64,000 nt of DNA from positions 124,001 through 188,000 of the forward strand of contig JASGLD010000006.1 of NCBI GenBank assembly GCA_049840395.1, given 5' to 3'. The position numbers and the translations under genes were made by a program. This stretch comes from CAILZL01 sp049840395 (GTDB lineage: Bacteria > Pseudomonadota > Gammaproteobacteria > Steroidobacterales > Steroidobacteraceae). Positions 33,641-41,581 of this stretch are shown one piece after another; position 1 is the stretch's first letter, and each line of letters opens with the position of its first letter. Below the pieces are notes generated by a model. The model was not told where the DNA came from. It made no database searches and was given only the letters and a program-made list of their open reading frames with translations.

Positions 33641-34660
33641 TTATTCGACAAATACCGCCGGCATATTGGCTTCCTGAGCGTTCATGAACGCCTGATCGAC
33701 CAACAGCTTGTTGCCTGCCTGGTACTTGCCAATGTGCATGAGATACAAGGTCAGCGGTCGCTGATAGAACAACGGCGTGCGTTCGTAATCGGGCGGGTTG
33801 GGATTGAGATAGGGCGTGGTGTCTTTCAAGACGAAGGTGATGATCACGCCGCGCTCTTCATCGATGACGCTGCGACGCACGGCGCGATGCGTATACGACA
33901 ATCCACCCGGCTTGAACGCCTGACTGGCGCCGCACTTGAACAAGGCCAGACGGTCGCCATTCTCCCAATGGATGCAGCTGTCAGCGGCGGTCAATGCCGG
34001 CGTGAGCTTGCCGCTGTCGTACCACACGTTATTGAATACATCGGTCAATTGCGCACGCGTGAGACGCTGTTCCTTCGGTAACACCGCGAGGGTGATCGGA
34101 TCGAACTCAGCCAGATTGTCCGGCCGAAAGTGTTGCGCCGCATTCACATCCGCCGTCACCATGGATTCGACTTCGGCAATCAAACGGTCTTCCACTTTAA
34201 GACGAAGTATAAAAATGAAGGGCTGATGCGCACTCTCTTCCAGCGTCGTCACCACCACAATTTGTCCGGCCACCGGATCGGTAAAGTAAGCCTTGCCGGC
34301 GTCGAGCTTCTCAATCACCTTCCACAAGCCATCGCCAATGCGGGTGGCGTGGCCATTCTCCGCAACCAACAAATTGGGCGAGACCGGCAAACCTTTATAG
34401 TCGCGTCGCACCAAGGCATCCAGATAACGCTCGGCCAGGCCGGTCAAACATTTTGCATCGCAATCCTTGGAGCGATCCTCCGCAGGTTTAGCTGCCGCAA
34501 TCGGGCCGCTCTTGTTATCTGCAGCGCCCGGCAGGCGCTCGCTGCCGGTGGTGGCCTGCAAAGGCGGCGTCAATACGGCGGACATCGCCAGGGATGGCAT
34601 CGCCAATAACACCATCATCAGCGCAGTGCTTGCATACAACTTCGGCGTGCTTGAATGCAT
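33641..34660 (-). CDS. Exported tandem NTF2/SnoaL-like protein, CDxxCL type III
   Basis: About 339 residues from ATG 34660, preceded by GGGGAGGA; longer in-frame starts have no such site. Signal peptide ends near LAMSA. A linker is followed by CDAKCLTGLAERYLDALVRRDYKGLPVSPNLLVAENGHATRIGDGLW, AGQIVVVTTLEES, FILRLKVEDRLIAEVESMV; the second half has LPKEQRLTRAQLTDVFNNVWYDS, DSCIHWENGDRLALFKCG, HRAVRRSVIDEERGVIITFVLKD, YLMHIGKYQAGNKLLVDQAFM. It has the CDxxCL start, ENG and DEERGxxxxF motifs but lacks GMNTDWERP and the EWEGGPNASGGF end, so I call it a third type. First gene of cluster D, divergent from a histidine kinase gene. Unknown function. Confidence 0.74.
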   Translation of the reverse strand: MHSSTPKLYASTALMMVLLAMPSLAMSAVLTPPLQATTGSERLPGAADNKSGPIAAAKPAEDRSKDCDAKCLTGLAERYLDALVRRDYKGLPVSPNLLVAENGHATRIGDGLWKVIEKLDAGKAYFTDPVAGQIVVVTTLEESAHQPFIFILRLKVEDRLIAEVESMVTADVNAAQHFRPDNLAEFDPITLAVLPKEQRLTRAQLTDVFNNVWYDSGKLTPALTAADSCIHWENGDRLALFKCGASQAFKPGGLSYTHRAVRRSVIDEERGVIITFVLKDTTPYLNPNPPDYERTPLFYQRPLTLYLMHIGKYQAGNKLLVDQAFMNAQEANMPAVFVE

Positions 34661-35229
34661 CGCGTCCTCCCCGGATTTTTTCTTGATCAAACTTTTCTTG
34701 GTAAACCAATTTGGTTTTAGGTGGTGAATCATTGATCACGACCTCTTTCTATTTTTCATTCGGGCTCGACATACTTGTCCAGCGTTATCCGGGTCGGAAG
34801 TTGCGAACAGCACGCTGGGTGGTATGGATGGCCGAGCCATGGAATCACGCACGCAGCCAAGACAGATGAGAGCTGCTCGTTAAGCACCGCATCCCGAAAA
34901 AACACTTAAAACATCCGGATGCATCTCGTTTATGGAAATTTTATCCACAAAGGGAATTTTTGTTATTAAGACCCTGCTATGAAGACCCTATGTCACAGCC
35001 GCCCGATTGGACATCGGCAGCATGTCGACAACCAGGCAAACGGAACAGTCAACCACCCTGATGCGAGTTGCACCCAGATGTTACGAACGCCGAACAGACC
35101 ACCGCAGTTGAAATGCCCACAGGTATTGCAGTACCAGAAAATTCAGCGCGTCGGGCGGTTCTTGCTCGTGACAGCGGCAAAGGCCAGGAGCGGCTTGATT
35201 GTTTGCCGATAACACCTATGCTGTGCGTC
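34661..35229. other. Divergent promoter region of cluster D and LytS-like kinase
   Basis: 569 bases between the divergent starts, with no supported gene on either strand. It contains CACTTAAAACATCCGGATGC at 34903-34922 (see the operator entry). The kinase frame is open from 35068, so its N-terminus may be longer than I annotate. AT-rich DNA at 34935-34975 could hold a promoter. Confidence 0.4.
34910..34922. promoter_or_regulatory. Second copy of the AACATCCGGATGC motif
   Basis: AACATCCGGATGC matches all 13 bases (in reverse orientation) of the site at 16419-16431 in front of the LacI gene and cluster B. CACTTAAAA stands directly before it. The palindromic core with central CG is LacI-like. 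Regulation of cluster D by the LacI protein is inferred. Confidence 0.45.
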
Positions 35230-36465
35230 ATGCATACTGCTCAAGAAAATCAGAAGCAGATCGAGGGGATTATCAGCAATCCGCCCAAATCCGCCGAGCT
35301 CACCGCGCCGGTATCCAGTTCGCTGCGTCGCATGGAATGGCTGTCCATTGCCATCTTCTGGAGCTTCATCGCCGCGCTGACGTTCATCAACGCGATGATC
35401 AACGATGCCAACACCACCGCCTACCGACTGCCCGCCGCAGCGCCGTTGATCGCCGCCATCGTCGACAGCTTGATCTGGGGCGCCATTACGCCGGTGGTTT
35501 TCTACCTGACCAGCCGCTACCACCTTGATCATCCCAAGTGGCCGGTGTCGCTGATAGTGCTGATCATCTCCGGCATTTTTCTATCCATGTTGGTGGCGCG
35601 CTTCATGGCCTATGTACGCTTTGAGCAGGCGGTGTACTACAGCCAGGTAGCCATCAACCAAGGCGAGAAGCTCGGCGTTTTCGATCCTTTGCCGATTCGA
35701 AACCGCTTCTGGTTCATGAATGAATTCATCATTTATCTACTGGTGCTGACCGCCGGCTTTGCCCACGATTACTTCGCTCGTTATCGCGCTCGTCAAGAAC
35801 AGGCCCGACTGTTACAGACGCAGGCCATGCAACTACGCGCCGAACTTGCCGAAGCGCGTCTGGGATTGCTGCGTTCGCAACTGGACCCGCACTTTCTATT
35901 CAACACGCTCAACACCGTTTCATCGTTGATGGAGAAGGATGCACGCGGCGCACGACGCATGATCGCGCAGCTGTCGGCGTTGTTGCGCGATTCGCTGGAA
36001 GATAAAGATCTGGAAGTGCCGCTGGAACGCGAGCTGAGTTTTCTGCGACGTTACATCGACATCATGCAGACCCGTTTCCACGGACGGCTCAGCGTGGTTG
36101 AGAACATCGAACCGGAAACACTGTCCGCCATGGTGCCCACCCTGGTATTGCAACCGTTGGTGGAGAATGCCATCAAGCACGGCATTGCCAATCTGGATGG
36201 CATCGGCCGCATCGAAATTCGCGCCCAGCATATCGATGGGCAGTTGCTGTTGAGCGTTATCGACAATGGCACGGCTGCCGAAAAATGGCTGCATGCCGAA
36301 CAAACCGGCACCGGCTTGGGGCTAAGCAATACCCGCGCACGATTAAGCCAATCGTACGGCGCGAATCAATCGCTGGATGTGCACAGCAATGTTGAGGGCG
36401 GCGTCATGGTGCGCGTCATGCTGCCCTTCCACACCAGCCCGCCCGCGCTTTCGGTGGCCTCATGA
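35230..36465 (+). CDS. LytS/AlgZ-type sensor histidine kinase
   Basis: About 411 residues from ATG 35230. The frame opens earlier (35068; ATG also at 35218) but the upstream part lacks any domain or ribosome site. Four membrane segments are visible (IAIFWSFIAALTFINA; APLIAAIVDSLIWGAITPVVFYL; VSLIVLIISGIFLSMLV; FWFMNEFIIYLLVLTAGFA). A linker coiled coil (QEQARLLQTQAMQLRAELAEARLG) leads to the His_kinase domain LRSQLDPHFLFNTLNTVSSLM (phospho-acceptor His) and an ATPase part with LVLQPLVENAIKHGIAN (N box) and GTGLGLSNTRARL (G box). It overlaps the regulator gene by 4 bases (ATGA), a classic pair. Divergent from cluster D. The signal is unknown. Confidence 0.88.
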   Translation: MHTAQENQKQIEGIISNPPKSAELTAPVSSSLRRMEWLSIAIFWSFIAALTFINAMINDANTTAYRLPAAAPLIAAIVDSLIWGAITPVVFYLTSRYHLDHPKWPVSLIVLIISGIFLSMLVARFMAYVRFEQAVYYSQVAINQGEKLGVFDPLPIRNRFWFMNEFIIYLLVLTAGFAHDYFARYRARQEQARLLQTQAMQLRAELAEARLGLLRSQLDPHFLFNTLNTVSSLMEKDARGARRMIAQLSALLRDSLEDKDLEVPLERELSFLRRYIDIMQTRFHGRLSVVENIEPETLSAMVPTLVLQPLVENAIKHGIANLDGIGRIEIRAQHIDGQLLLSVIDNGTAAEKWLHAEQTGTGLGLSNTRARLSQSYGANQSLDVHSNVEGGVMVRVMLPFHTSPPALSVAS

Positions 36466-37277
36466 AACCTTATTCCGATTTGCGGGTGTTGGTGGTCGAT
36501 GATGAATTGCCGGCGCGTGAACATCTGAGCACTTTGCTGTCGCGCATGTCCGGCATCAGCGTGGTGGGCACGGCGGATAATGGCGTCGATGCCGTTGCCG
36601 CCATACGCCGCCTGAATCCCGATCTGGTGTTCCTGGATATTCAAATGCCCGGCATGACCGGCCTGGAAGTGGTGCAGGAAATGGGCGCGGAACAGATGCC
36701 GGTCACCATCTTCGTCACTGCTTACGATCGCCATGCTCTCAAGGCCTTCGAACTGGCCGCCGTCGATTACCTGCTTAAGCCCTTTGACGACGAGCGCTTC
36801 GAACAGGCGGTGGCGCGCGTGCGCAAGCTGCATGAACTGAAGCAATCGGGCCAGCTGGCGCAGCGTATTCGTACCGCCTTCGAATCCATGGGCATGGATA
36901 CACCGGCAGTGACCGCTGCGCCTCAGGGTCAGTACCTGGCGCGCATTGCGGTGGAGTCGCGCGGCCAGATACGTGTGGTGCCGGTGGATCACATCGACTA
37001 CATCACCGCCAGCGGTGTGTACGCCGATTTGCATGTGGGCGATAAAACGCATGTGGTGCGCGAACGTATGCAAAGCCTGGAAGAACGCTTGAACCCTGCG
37101 CAATTTTTCCGCGTGCATCGCTCGGTGATCGTGCAGCTGGATCGCATCGATGTGCTGTTGCGTCAGGCCGGCGGCGATTACACCTTGAAACTGAAAAGCG
37201 GTGCGCAGGTCCCGGTCAGCCGCAACCGCATCGAACAACTCGAACATTGGATGGGCGTACCCAGTCCTGATTCTTAA
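36462..37277 (+). CDS. LytTR-family response regulator
   Basis: A 271-residue regulator. Receiver domain at 8-125: VLVVDDELPAREHL with acidic pair, PDLVFLDIQMPGMTGLEV with phospho-acceptor Asp at about 56, FVTAYDRHALKAFELAAVDYLLKPF with the conserved Lys. C-terminal LytTR DNA-binding domain at about 165-265: IRVVPVDHIDYITASGVYADLHVGDKTHVVRERMQSLEERL, FFRVHRSVIVQLDRI, GAQVPVSRNRIEQL. It binds DNA with a beta-fold rather than a helix-turn-helix. It starts inside the end of the kinase gene. Targets are not evident, though cluster D is adjacent. Confidence 0.93.
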   Translation: MKPYSDLRVLVVDDELPAREHLSTLLSRMSGISVVGTADNGVDAVAAIRRLNPDLVFLDIQMPGMTGLEVVQEMGAEQMPVTIFVTAYDRHALKAFELAAVDYLLKPFDDERFEQAVARVRKLHELKQSGQLAQRIRTAFESMGMDTPAVTAAPQGQYLARIAVESRGQIRVVPVDHIDYITASGVYADLHVGDKTHVVRERMQSLEERLNPAQFFRVHRSVIVQLDRIDVLLRQAGGDYTLKLKSGAQVPVSRNRIEQLEHWMGVPSPDS

Positions 37278-37402
37278 TTGGCCTGATTCTTAAATGACCA
37301 ATGCTTAATCGGTCAGATTCTCGATCGATCTGATACTTGATCGCGCCGACTCATGATCGCCTAGAATACCCGCACCGAAAATTTTCAAGAGTGGGCGGGA
37401 CA

Positions 37403-38152
37403 ATGAACAACCAGCGACATGCGGGCAAAATCGTAGCAATTACCGGCGGCAGCAGCGGCATCGGTCAGGCCATGACCCTGCGTTTGGTGCGCGAAGGCGC
37501 CAAAGTAGCCGTCATCGACGTAGCCGACGCCAGCGAGACCATCGAGCTGGCCAAACAAGCCGGCGGCGAAGTACGCGGTTACAAATGTGATATCAGCAGC
37601 TGGGAACAAATGAGTGCTGTAGCCGACAAGGTGCGCAGCGAACTGGGCAATCCCCATATCCTGGTGCACTGCGCCGCCTATCAATTCATGCGCCCCTTCG
37701 ATGACTTGAAAATCGAAGACTTCCACAAGGTGCAACAGGTTAACGTCAACGGCGGCTTTCACTTGGTGAAGGCATTCTTGTCGGCGCTGCGTCAGGCCAA
37801 GTGGGGACGTATTGTTATGGTCGTATCTTCTAGCTACTTCGCGCCGCCCAAGGGCATGAGCCACTACATCGCCAGCAAGGGCGCACTGATCGGCTTCGTG
37901 CGTGGCTTGGCTGCGGAACTTGGCGGCGACGGCATTACCGTCAATGCTCTGGCTCCCGGTCTAACCCGCACCAAGAATGCAGTGGCCACTGTTCCGCAGG
38001 CTCACTTCGATTACGTGGTTGCTCATCAGGCGGTGAAGCGCAGCGGCGAACCGGAAGATCAGGCTGCAGCATTGTCCTTCCTGGTGTCGGAAGATGCGGC
38101 ATTCATGAGTGGCCAGACCCTGCTGATGGATGGCGGCGAAGGACACGTGTGA
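37403..38152 (+). CDS. Short-chain dehydrogenase/reductase
   Basis: A 249-residue SDR from ATG 37403 (site GGGCGGGAC). NAD(P)-binding motif TGGSSGIGQ at residues about 13-21, acidic end of beta-2 in VIDVAD (suggesting NAD preference), ILVHCAAYQF in place of the usual NNAG, catalytic Ser in VVSSSYF, and Tyr-Lys in SHYIASKGAL. PGLTRTKNA and the C-terminal ...GQTLLMDGGEGHV complete the classical FabG-like layout. Oxidises or reduces a secondary alcohol/ketone; the substrate is unknown. A terminator follows at 38182. Codirectional with the two-component pair but 125 bases away. Confidence 0.9.
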   Translation: MNNQRHAGKIVAITGGSSGIGQAMTLRLVREGAKVAVIDVADASETIELAKQAGGEVRGYKCDISSWEQMSAVADKVRSELGNPHILVHCAAYQFMRPFDDLKIEDFHKVQQVNVNGGFHLVKAFLSALRQAKWGRIVMVVSSSYFAPPKGMSHYIASKGALIGFVRGLAAELGGDGITVNALAPGLTRTKNAVATVPQAHFDYVVAHQAVKRSGEPEDQAAALSFLVSEDAAFMSGQTLLMDGGEGHV

Positions 38153-38181
38153 TTCATTGCGCTGACGCAATGACATCGAAA

Positions 38182-38213
38182 CAAGGCGGCCGACTGGCCG
38201 CCTTGTTGTTTTT
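38182..38213 (+). terminator. Rho-independent terminator after SDR gene
   Basis: CAAGGCGGCC-GACT-GGCCGCCTTG, a perfect 10-pair stem followed by TTGTTTTT, 29 bases after the stop. Confidence 0.88.
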
Positions 38214-38311
38214 GGCATCTACTAAACAATTAACCAGAACGAAGCGCCTTGCATACAAATTTTCCCACGTGCTAAAAGATTGAGGCTTACAAAAGGAAAA
38301 CATTAGCGGCC

Positions 38312-38764
38312 ATGCCCAATTCAGCGGAAGACTTCATGCGAATGGCACTGAACGAAGGTCGCAAGGCATTACCTGCGTGCCTGCCTAATCCACCCGTGGG
38401 TTGTGTCCTGGTTCGAGATGGACAGGTGGTAGCTAAAGGCTTTACTCAACCGCCCTACCAACCCCATGCCGAAGCCATGGCGCTCGCTCAAGTGAACGGC
38501 GTTCTCTCTGACGTCACCGCTTACGTCACCCTTGAACCATGCTCATTTCATGGCCGCACACCCGCCTGCGCGCCTGCTCTTGCAAACCACGGAATCAAGC
38601 AAGTTTTTGTTGCCTTGATCGATCCTGATCCACGCAATTCAGGCGCGGGGATTGCACTGCTTCGTTCTCAGGGAGTCGAAGTAACAGTGGGACTACTTGC
38701 TAATGAAGCTATACAAGACCTCGGACCGTATCTGACTACCGCCATCAACGTGATAACCAAGTGA
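38312..38764 (+). CDS. Stand-alone RibD-like deaminase
   Basis: A 150-residue zinc-dependent deaminase. DFMRMALNEGRKALPACLPNPPVGCVLVRDG and HAEAMAL (zinc His and catalytic Glu), then LEPCSFHGRTPACAPAL (zinc Cys pair). This is the deaminase half of RibD, which acts on 2,5-diamino-6-ribosylamino-pyrimidinone phosphate in riboflavin synthesis; the usual bacterial RibD of about 360 residues also has a reductase domain, absent here. So it may be a pathway-specific or antibiotic-type deaminase instead. It is followed after 26 bases by a GNAT and a methyltransferase gene, a small group with a different look from the flanking genes. Confidence 0.8.
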   Translation: MPNSAEDFMRMALNEGRKALPACLPNPPVGCVLVRDGQVVAKGFTQPPYQPHAEAMALAQVNGVLSDVTAYVTLEPCSFHGRTPACAPALANHGIKQVFVALIDPDPRNSGAGIALLRSQGVEVTVGLLANEAIQDLGPYLTTAINVITK

Positions 38765-38790
38765 TGATGCAGACGTAGGATACAAATTGC

Positions 38791-39255
38791 ATGAAAGCTC
38801 CCGTCATGGATTCAACGGAATATGAAATCTCCTCCGACACGGACCGCATCGATCTAGATCTCGTTCATGAATTTCTGAGTAAATCCTATTGGGCTCAGGG
38901 AAGATCACGAGACGCGGTTGCGAAATCGATCCAACACTCTCTGTGCTTCGGGGTGTATGGCTCTGGAAGACAAGTCGCCTTTGCCAGAGTGATCACCGAT
39001 AGAACCGTGTTCGCCTATCTGGCAGACGTATTCGTGGTTACTGAGTTTCGTGGCCGGGGAATAGCCAAGATGTTGATGAGGGAGATACTTGAGCATCCCG
39101 ATTTGCAAAACCTCAGGCTATTTTTTCTGGGTACGCGCGATGCGCACGGTTTGTATACTCAATTTGGCTTTAGCCCTTTCTCACAACCCGAGAGAATGAT
39201 GGCCATCTACAATCCAAACAGTGACGTTAAGGAAATGCCATGTCCGATAAACTAA
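38791..39255 (+). CDS. GNAT-family N-acetyltransferase
   Basis: A 154-residue protein (ATG 38806 is a shorter alternative). GNAT features: LVHEFLSKSYWAQGRSRDAVAKSIQHSLCFGVYGSGRQVAFARVITD, FAYLADVFVVTEFRGRGIAKMLMREIL with the acetyl-CoA pyrophosphate loop (RGRGIA), LRLFFLGTRDAHGLYTQFGFSPF. Such small GNATs of this type acylate an amine on a small molecule or protein; the target is unknown. It overlaps the next gene by 16 bases. Confidence 0.87.
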   Translation: MKAPVMDSTEYEISSDTDRIDLDLVHEFLSKSYWAQGRSRDAVAKSIQHSLCFGVYGSGRQVAFARVITDRTVFAYLADVFVVTEFRGRGIAKMLMREILEHPDLQNLRLFFLGTRDAHGLYTQFGFSPFSQPERMMAIYNPNSDVKEMPCPIN

Positions 39256-40091
39256 TGCCAGACAACACCGCAGTGCGAACCGCATTATGGCGAGCACTGC
39301 ATGTGGAAGCCGATGCACTGCCTCATGTGTTCGACGATACAGTGGGCTTGCAGTTGGCAGCCCCAGATGATGGCTGGCGCGAACGCCCGGATATGAGCCC
39401 GTTCACGCAACCCTTCCGCGCCTCCATCGTAGCTCGTGCGCGCTTCATCGAAGATCTGGTGATGGAACAAGTTGCTCATGGCGTTGGGCAGTACGTCATT
39501 CTCGGCGCGGGTCTGGATACCTTCGCTCAGCGTCGGCCGGAACTTTCTGCACGGTTGCGCGTATTCGAAATCGATCAACCCGGCACGCAAGCGTGGAAGC
39601 GTCAACGCCTTGTTGAACTCGGCTTCGGTATCCCAGCATCGCTACAATTGGTACCAGTCGATTTCGAAGCAGGCGAAACATGGTGGGAACGACTGGTAGC
39701 ATCGGGATTCAATAACCAGCAGCCAGCGGTGATCGCCTCTACCGGCGTCAGCATGTATCTCACTAAAGAAGCGATCATGGCGACGCTACGGCAGATCGCA
39801 GCATTGGCTCCAGGCTCCACCTTCGCCATGTCGTTCATGCTGCCCATCGAGATGCTCGATCCTGAGGTGCGCATCGGCGTTGAACGAGCGGCAGCGGGCG
39901 CACGCGCCAGCGGCACGCCGTTCATTAGTTTCTTCAAGCCGGAGGAAATGCTGGAATTGGCACGCGCGGCTGGCTTTAAACAACTGCGGCATGTATCGGC
40001 AGCAATGCTGGCCGAACGCTACTTTGCGAACCGCACAGATGGTCTGCGTCCTCCGAACAACTCCGAGGAATTTCTGGTTGCCAGCACTTAG
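39240..40091 (+). CDS. Class I SAM-dependent methyltransferase, leucine carboxyl methyltransferase-like
   Basis: A 283-residue protein. VILGAGLDTFAQRRPEL is the SAM-binding loop typical of the LCM/PPM1 family (also in mycobacterial polyketide O-methyltransferases), followed by VFEIDQPGTQAWKRQRL (acidic residue for the ribose), LVPVDFEAGETWWERL and ASTGVSMYLTKEAIMATLRQIAAL. C-terminal FISFFKPEEMLELARAAGFKQLR is usual. Methylates a carboxyl or hydroxyl group; substrate unknown. The start lies within the end of the GNAT gene (16-base overlap), so the two are translationally linked. Confidence 0.88.
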   Translation: MSDKLMPDNTAVRTALWRALHVEADALPHVFDDTVGLQLAAPDDGWRERPDMSPFTQPFRASIVARARFIEDLVMEQVAHGVGQYVILGAGLDTFAQRRPELSARLRVFEIDQPGTQAWKRQRLVELGFGIPASLQLVPVDFEAGETWWERLVASGFNNQQPAVIASTGVSMYLTKEAIMATLRQIAALAPGSTFAMSFMLPIEMLDPEVRIGVERAAAGARASGTPFISFFKPEEMLELARAAGFKQLRHVSAAMLAERYFANRTDGLRPPNNSEEFLVAST

Positions 40092-40225
40092 GGATCTTGC
40101 ACAAGCTTGCCTCGATTAGCTCAAGTTGAACGGACTCAGCTGAAAACCATTAGAATTCAGACCCTTCAAGTTTTAATAAATCAGCTTCAATCAATCCGCG
40201 TCTCAACTAGCGTTTTGGACAATTT

Positions 40226-40636
40226 ATGACTCACCTCGCCAAAGGCACCTTCGAAGTCGCCATCAAGCCGCTGGAAGGACCCGACTCCATCAATGGCATC
40301 TCGCTCGGTCGCATATCCATCGACAAAACCATCAGCGGCGATCTGGTCGCCACCACCAAGGGACAGATGTTGTCGGCCCTGACCAGCGTGCAAAACTCGG
40401 CCGGCTATGTCGCCATTGAAAGAGTTTCTGGCACGCTGCACGGCAACGAGGGCAGCTTCGTACTGCAACACAGTGGCACGATGAACCGTGGCGCCGCACA
40501 GTTGTCGGTAACCGTGGTGCCGGATTCAGGGACGGGCGAACTCACCGGCATACATGGTGAATTCAAAATCGTCATTGAAGGGGGCAAGCATTCCTTCGAG
40601 TTTGAATATTGGTTTGACGAAACAGGTACGACTTAA
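40226..40636 (+). CDS. DUF3224-family protein
   Basis: A 136-residue protein without signal peptide or membrane segment. TFEVAIKPLEGPDSINGISLGRISIDKTISGDLVATTKGQML, GYVAIERVSGTLHGNEGSFVLQHSGTMNRG, VTVVPDSGTGELTGIHGEFKIVIEGGKHSFEFEYWF: an all-beta barrel pattern known as DUF3224 (AoxA-like fold), with no assigned role. The gene stands alone, 134 bases after the methyltransferase and convergent with the GST gene. Confidence 0.85.
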   Translation: MTHLAKGTFEVAIKPLEGPDSINGISLGRISIDKTISGDLVATTKGQMLSALTSVQNSAGYVAIERVSGTLHGNEGSFVLQHSGTMNRGAAQLSVTVVPDSGTGELTGIHGEFKIVIEGGKHSFEFEYWFDETGTT

Positions 40637-40806
40637 TATCCACTTCCACTTGAGTAAATCAGTGTGAGCCAAGCCAATGCCGGCGGCTGGAAAACTTGTA
40701 GTCGCGGTCATAAATTCAGAGGTCCTGCGCCCTGCCCGGTGTGCTATCCGGGCAGTCGCAAATCCCCTGGTAGGGAACCAGCCGATAAACCACTAAAGAA
40801 ATAAAC

Positions 40807-41550
40807 TCAGCCCGGCGCAGAACGCGCACGTTGATTGTGTAACAGCTGAGTACGTCTAGCGGCTTCTTCCGGCGTCAATTTCGTTTCATCGCTTTGCGCA
40901 CCGTCAGCGGTGAATTGCATGGCACGCTGTACGGCCGGTCGTTGTCCCACTGCTTCCAGCCAACGTTTGACATGCTTGAACTCGTTGATGTCCTGTCCCT
41001 GACGCTCCCAACCATTGGCCCAGGGATAGGCCACGATGTCGGCGATGGAATATTCATTGCCCGCCAGATAGGGACGATCGTACAAACGTATATTCATGAC
41101 GCCGTATAAACGATTCACTTCATCGTCGAAACGCTTACGCGCATAAGCCAGATTGCCATTCTCGGGCTTGTCGGCGGCACGACGGAAATGACCGTTCTCG
41201 CCAAACTTCGGTCCTTGATTGGACATCTGCCACATGATCCATTGCGTCACTTCATATTTTTCGCGCGGCGTTTGCGGCCAGAAGCGGCCGTACTTCTCGG
41301 CCAGATACATGAGGATGGCGCCCGATTCGAAAATGGAAATCGGCGCGCCACCGCCCGTGTCATCACCCAGGGGTTCGGTATCGACAATCGCCGGCATGCG
41401 ATTGTTGGGACTGATCTTCAGATATTCGGGCGCAAATTGATCGCCCTTGCCGATGTTCACCGGAATGATGCGGTAGGGAACCGCCAGCTCTTCCAAAAGA
41501 ATCGCAACTTTTTTACCGTTGGGTGTAGGCCAGAAATAAAAATCGATCAT
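40807..41550 (-). CDS. Glutathione S-transferase family protein (YfcG/Ure2-like)
   Basis: A 247-residue cytoplasmic protein. Thioredoxin-like N-terminal domain with FYFWPTPNGKKVAILLEELAVPYRIIPVNIGKGDQFAPEYLKISPNNRMPAIVD (cis-Pro) and ISIFESGAILMYLAEKYG (ES pair binding glutathione). Helical C-terminal domain: EVTQWIMWQMSNQGPKFGENGHF, YSIADIVAYPWANGWERQGQDI. The PTPNGKK and NQGPxFGxxxHF motifs are of the YfcG/Nu-class disulfide reductase group (GSH-dependent disulfide-bond oxidoreductase). Stress or redox role inferred. It lies 31 bases before the hydroxylase operon end, same strand. Confidence 0.9.
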   Translation of the reverse strand: MIDFYFWPTPNGKKVAILLEELAVPYRIIPVNIGKGDQFAPEYLKISPNNRMPAIVDTEPLGDDTGGGAPISIFESGAILMYLAEKYGRFWPQTPREKYEVTQWIMWQMSNQGPKFGENGHFRRAADKPENGNLAYARKRFDDEVNRLYGVMNIRLYDRPYLAGNEYSIADIVAYPWANGWERQGQDINEFKHVKRWLEAVGQRPAVQRAMQFTADGAQSDETKLTPEEAARRTQLLHNQRARSAPG

Positions 41551-41581
41551 CTGTCGGTCTCGTCATAGACAAGACCACAGA

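Noticed and set aside
34661..35229. Possible tRNA or small RNA in the long divergent gap
   Set aside because: No cloverleaf, no conserved T-loop sequence and no terminator-ended transcript visible.
36366..37247. Minus-strand ORF of 293 codons
   Set aside because: Antisense to the LytTR regulator; His/Gln/Ala-rich shadow.
38312..40636. Recent foreign island
   Set aside because: No flanking repeats, integrase or tRNA; composition differences are slight and cannot be measured by eye.
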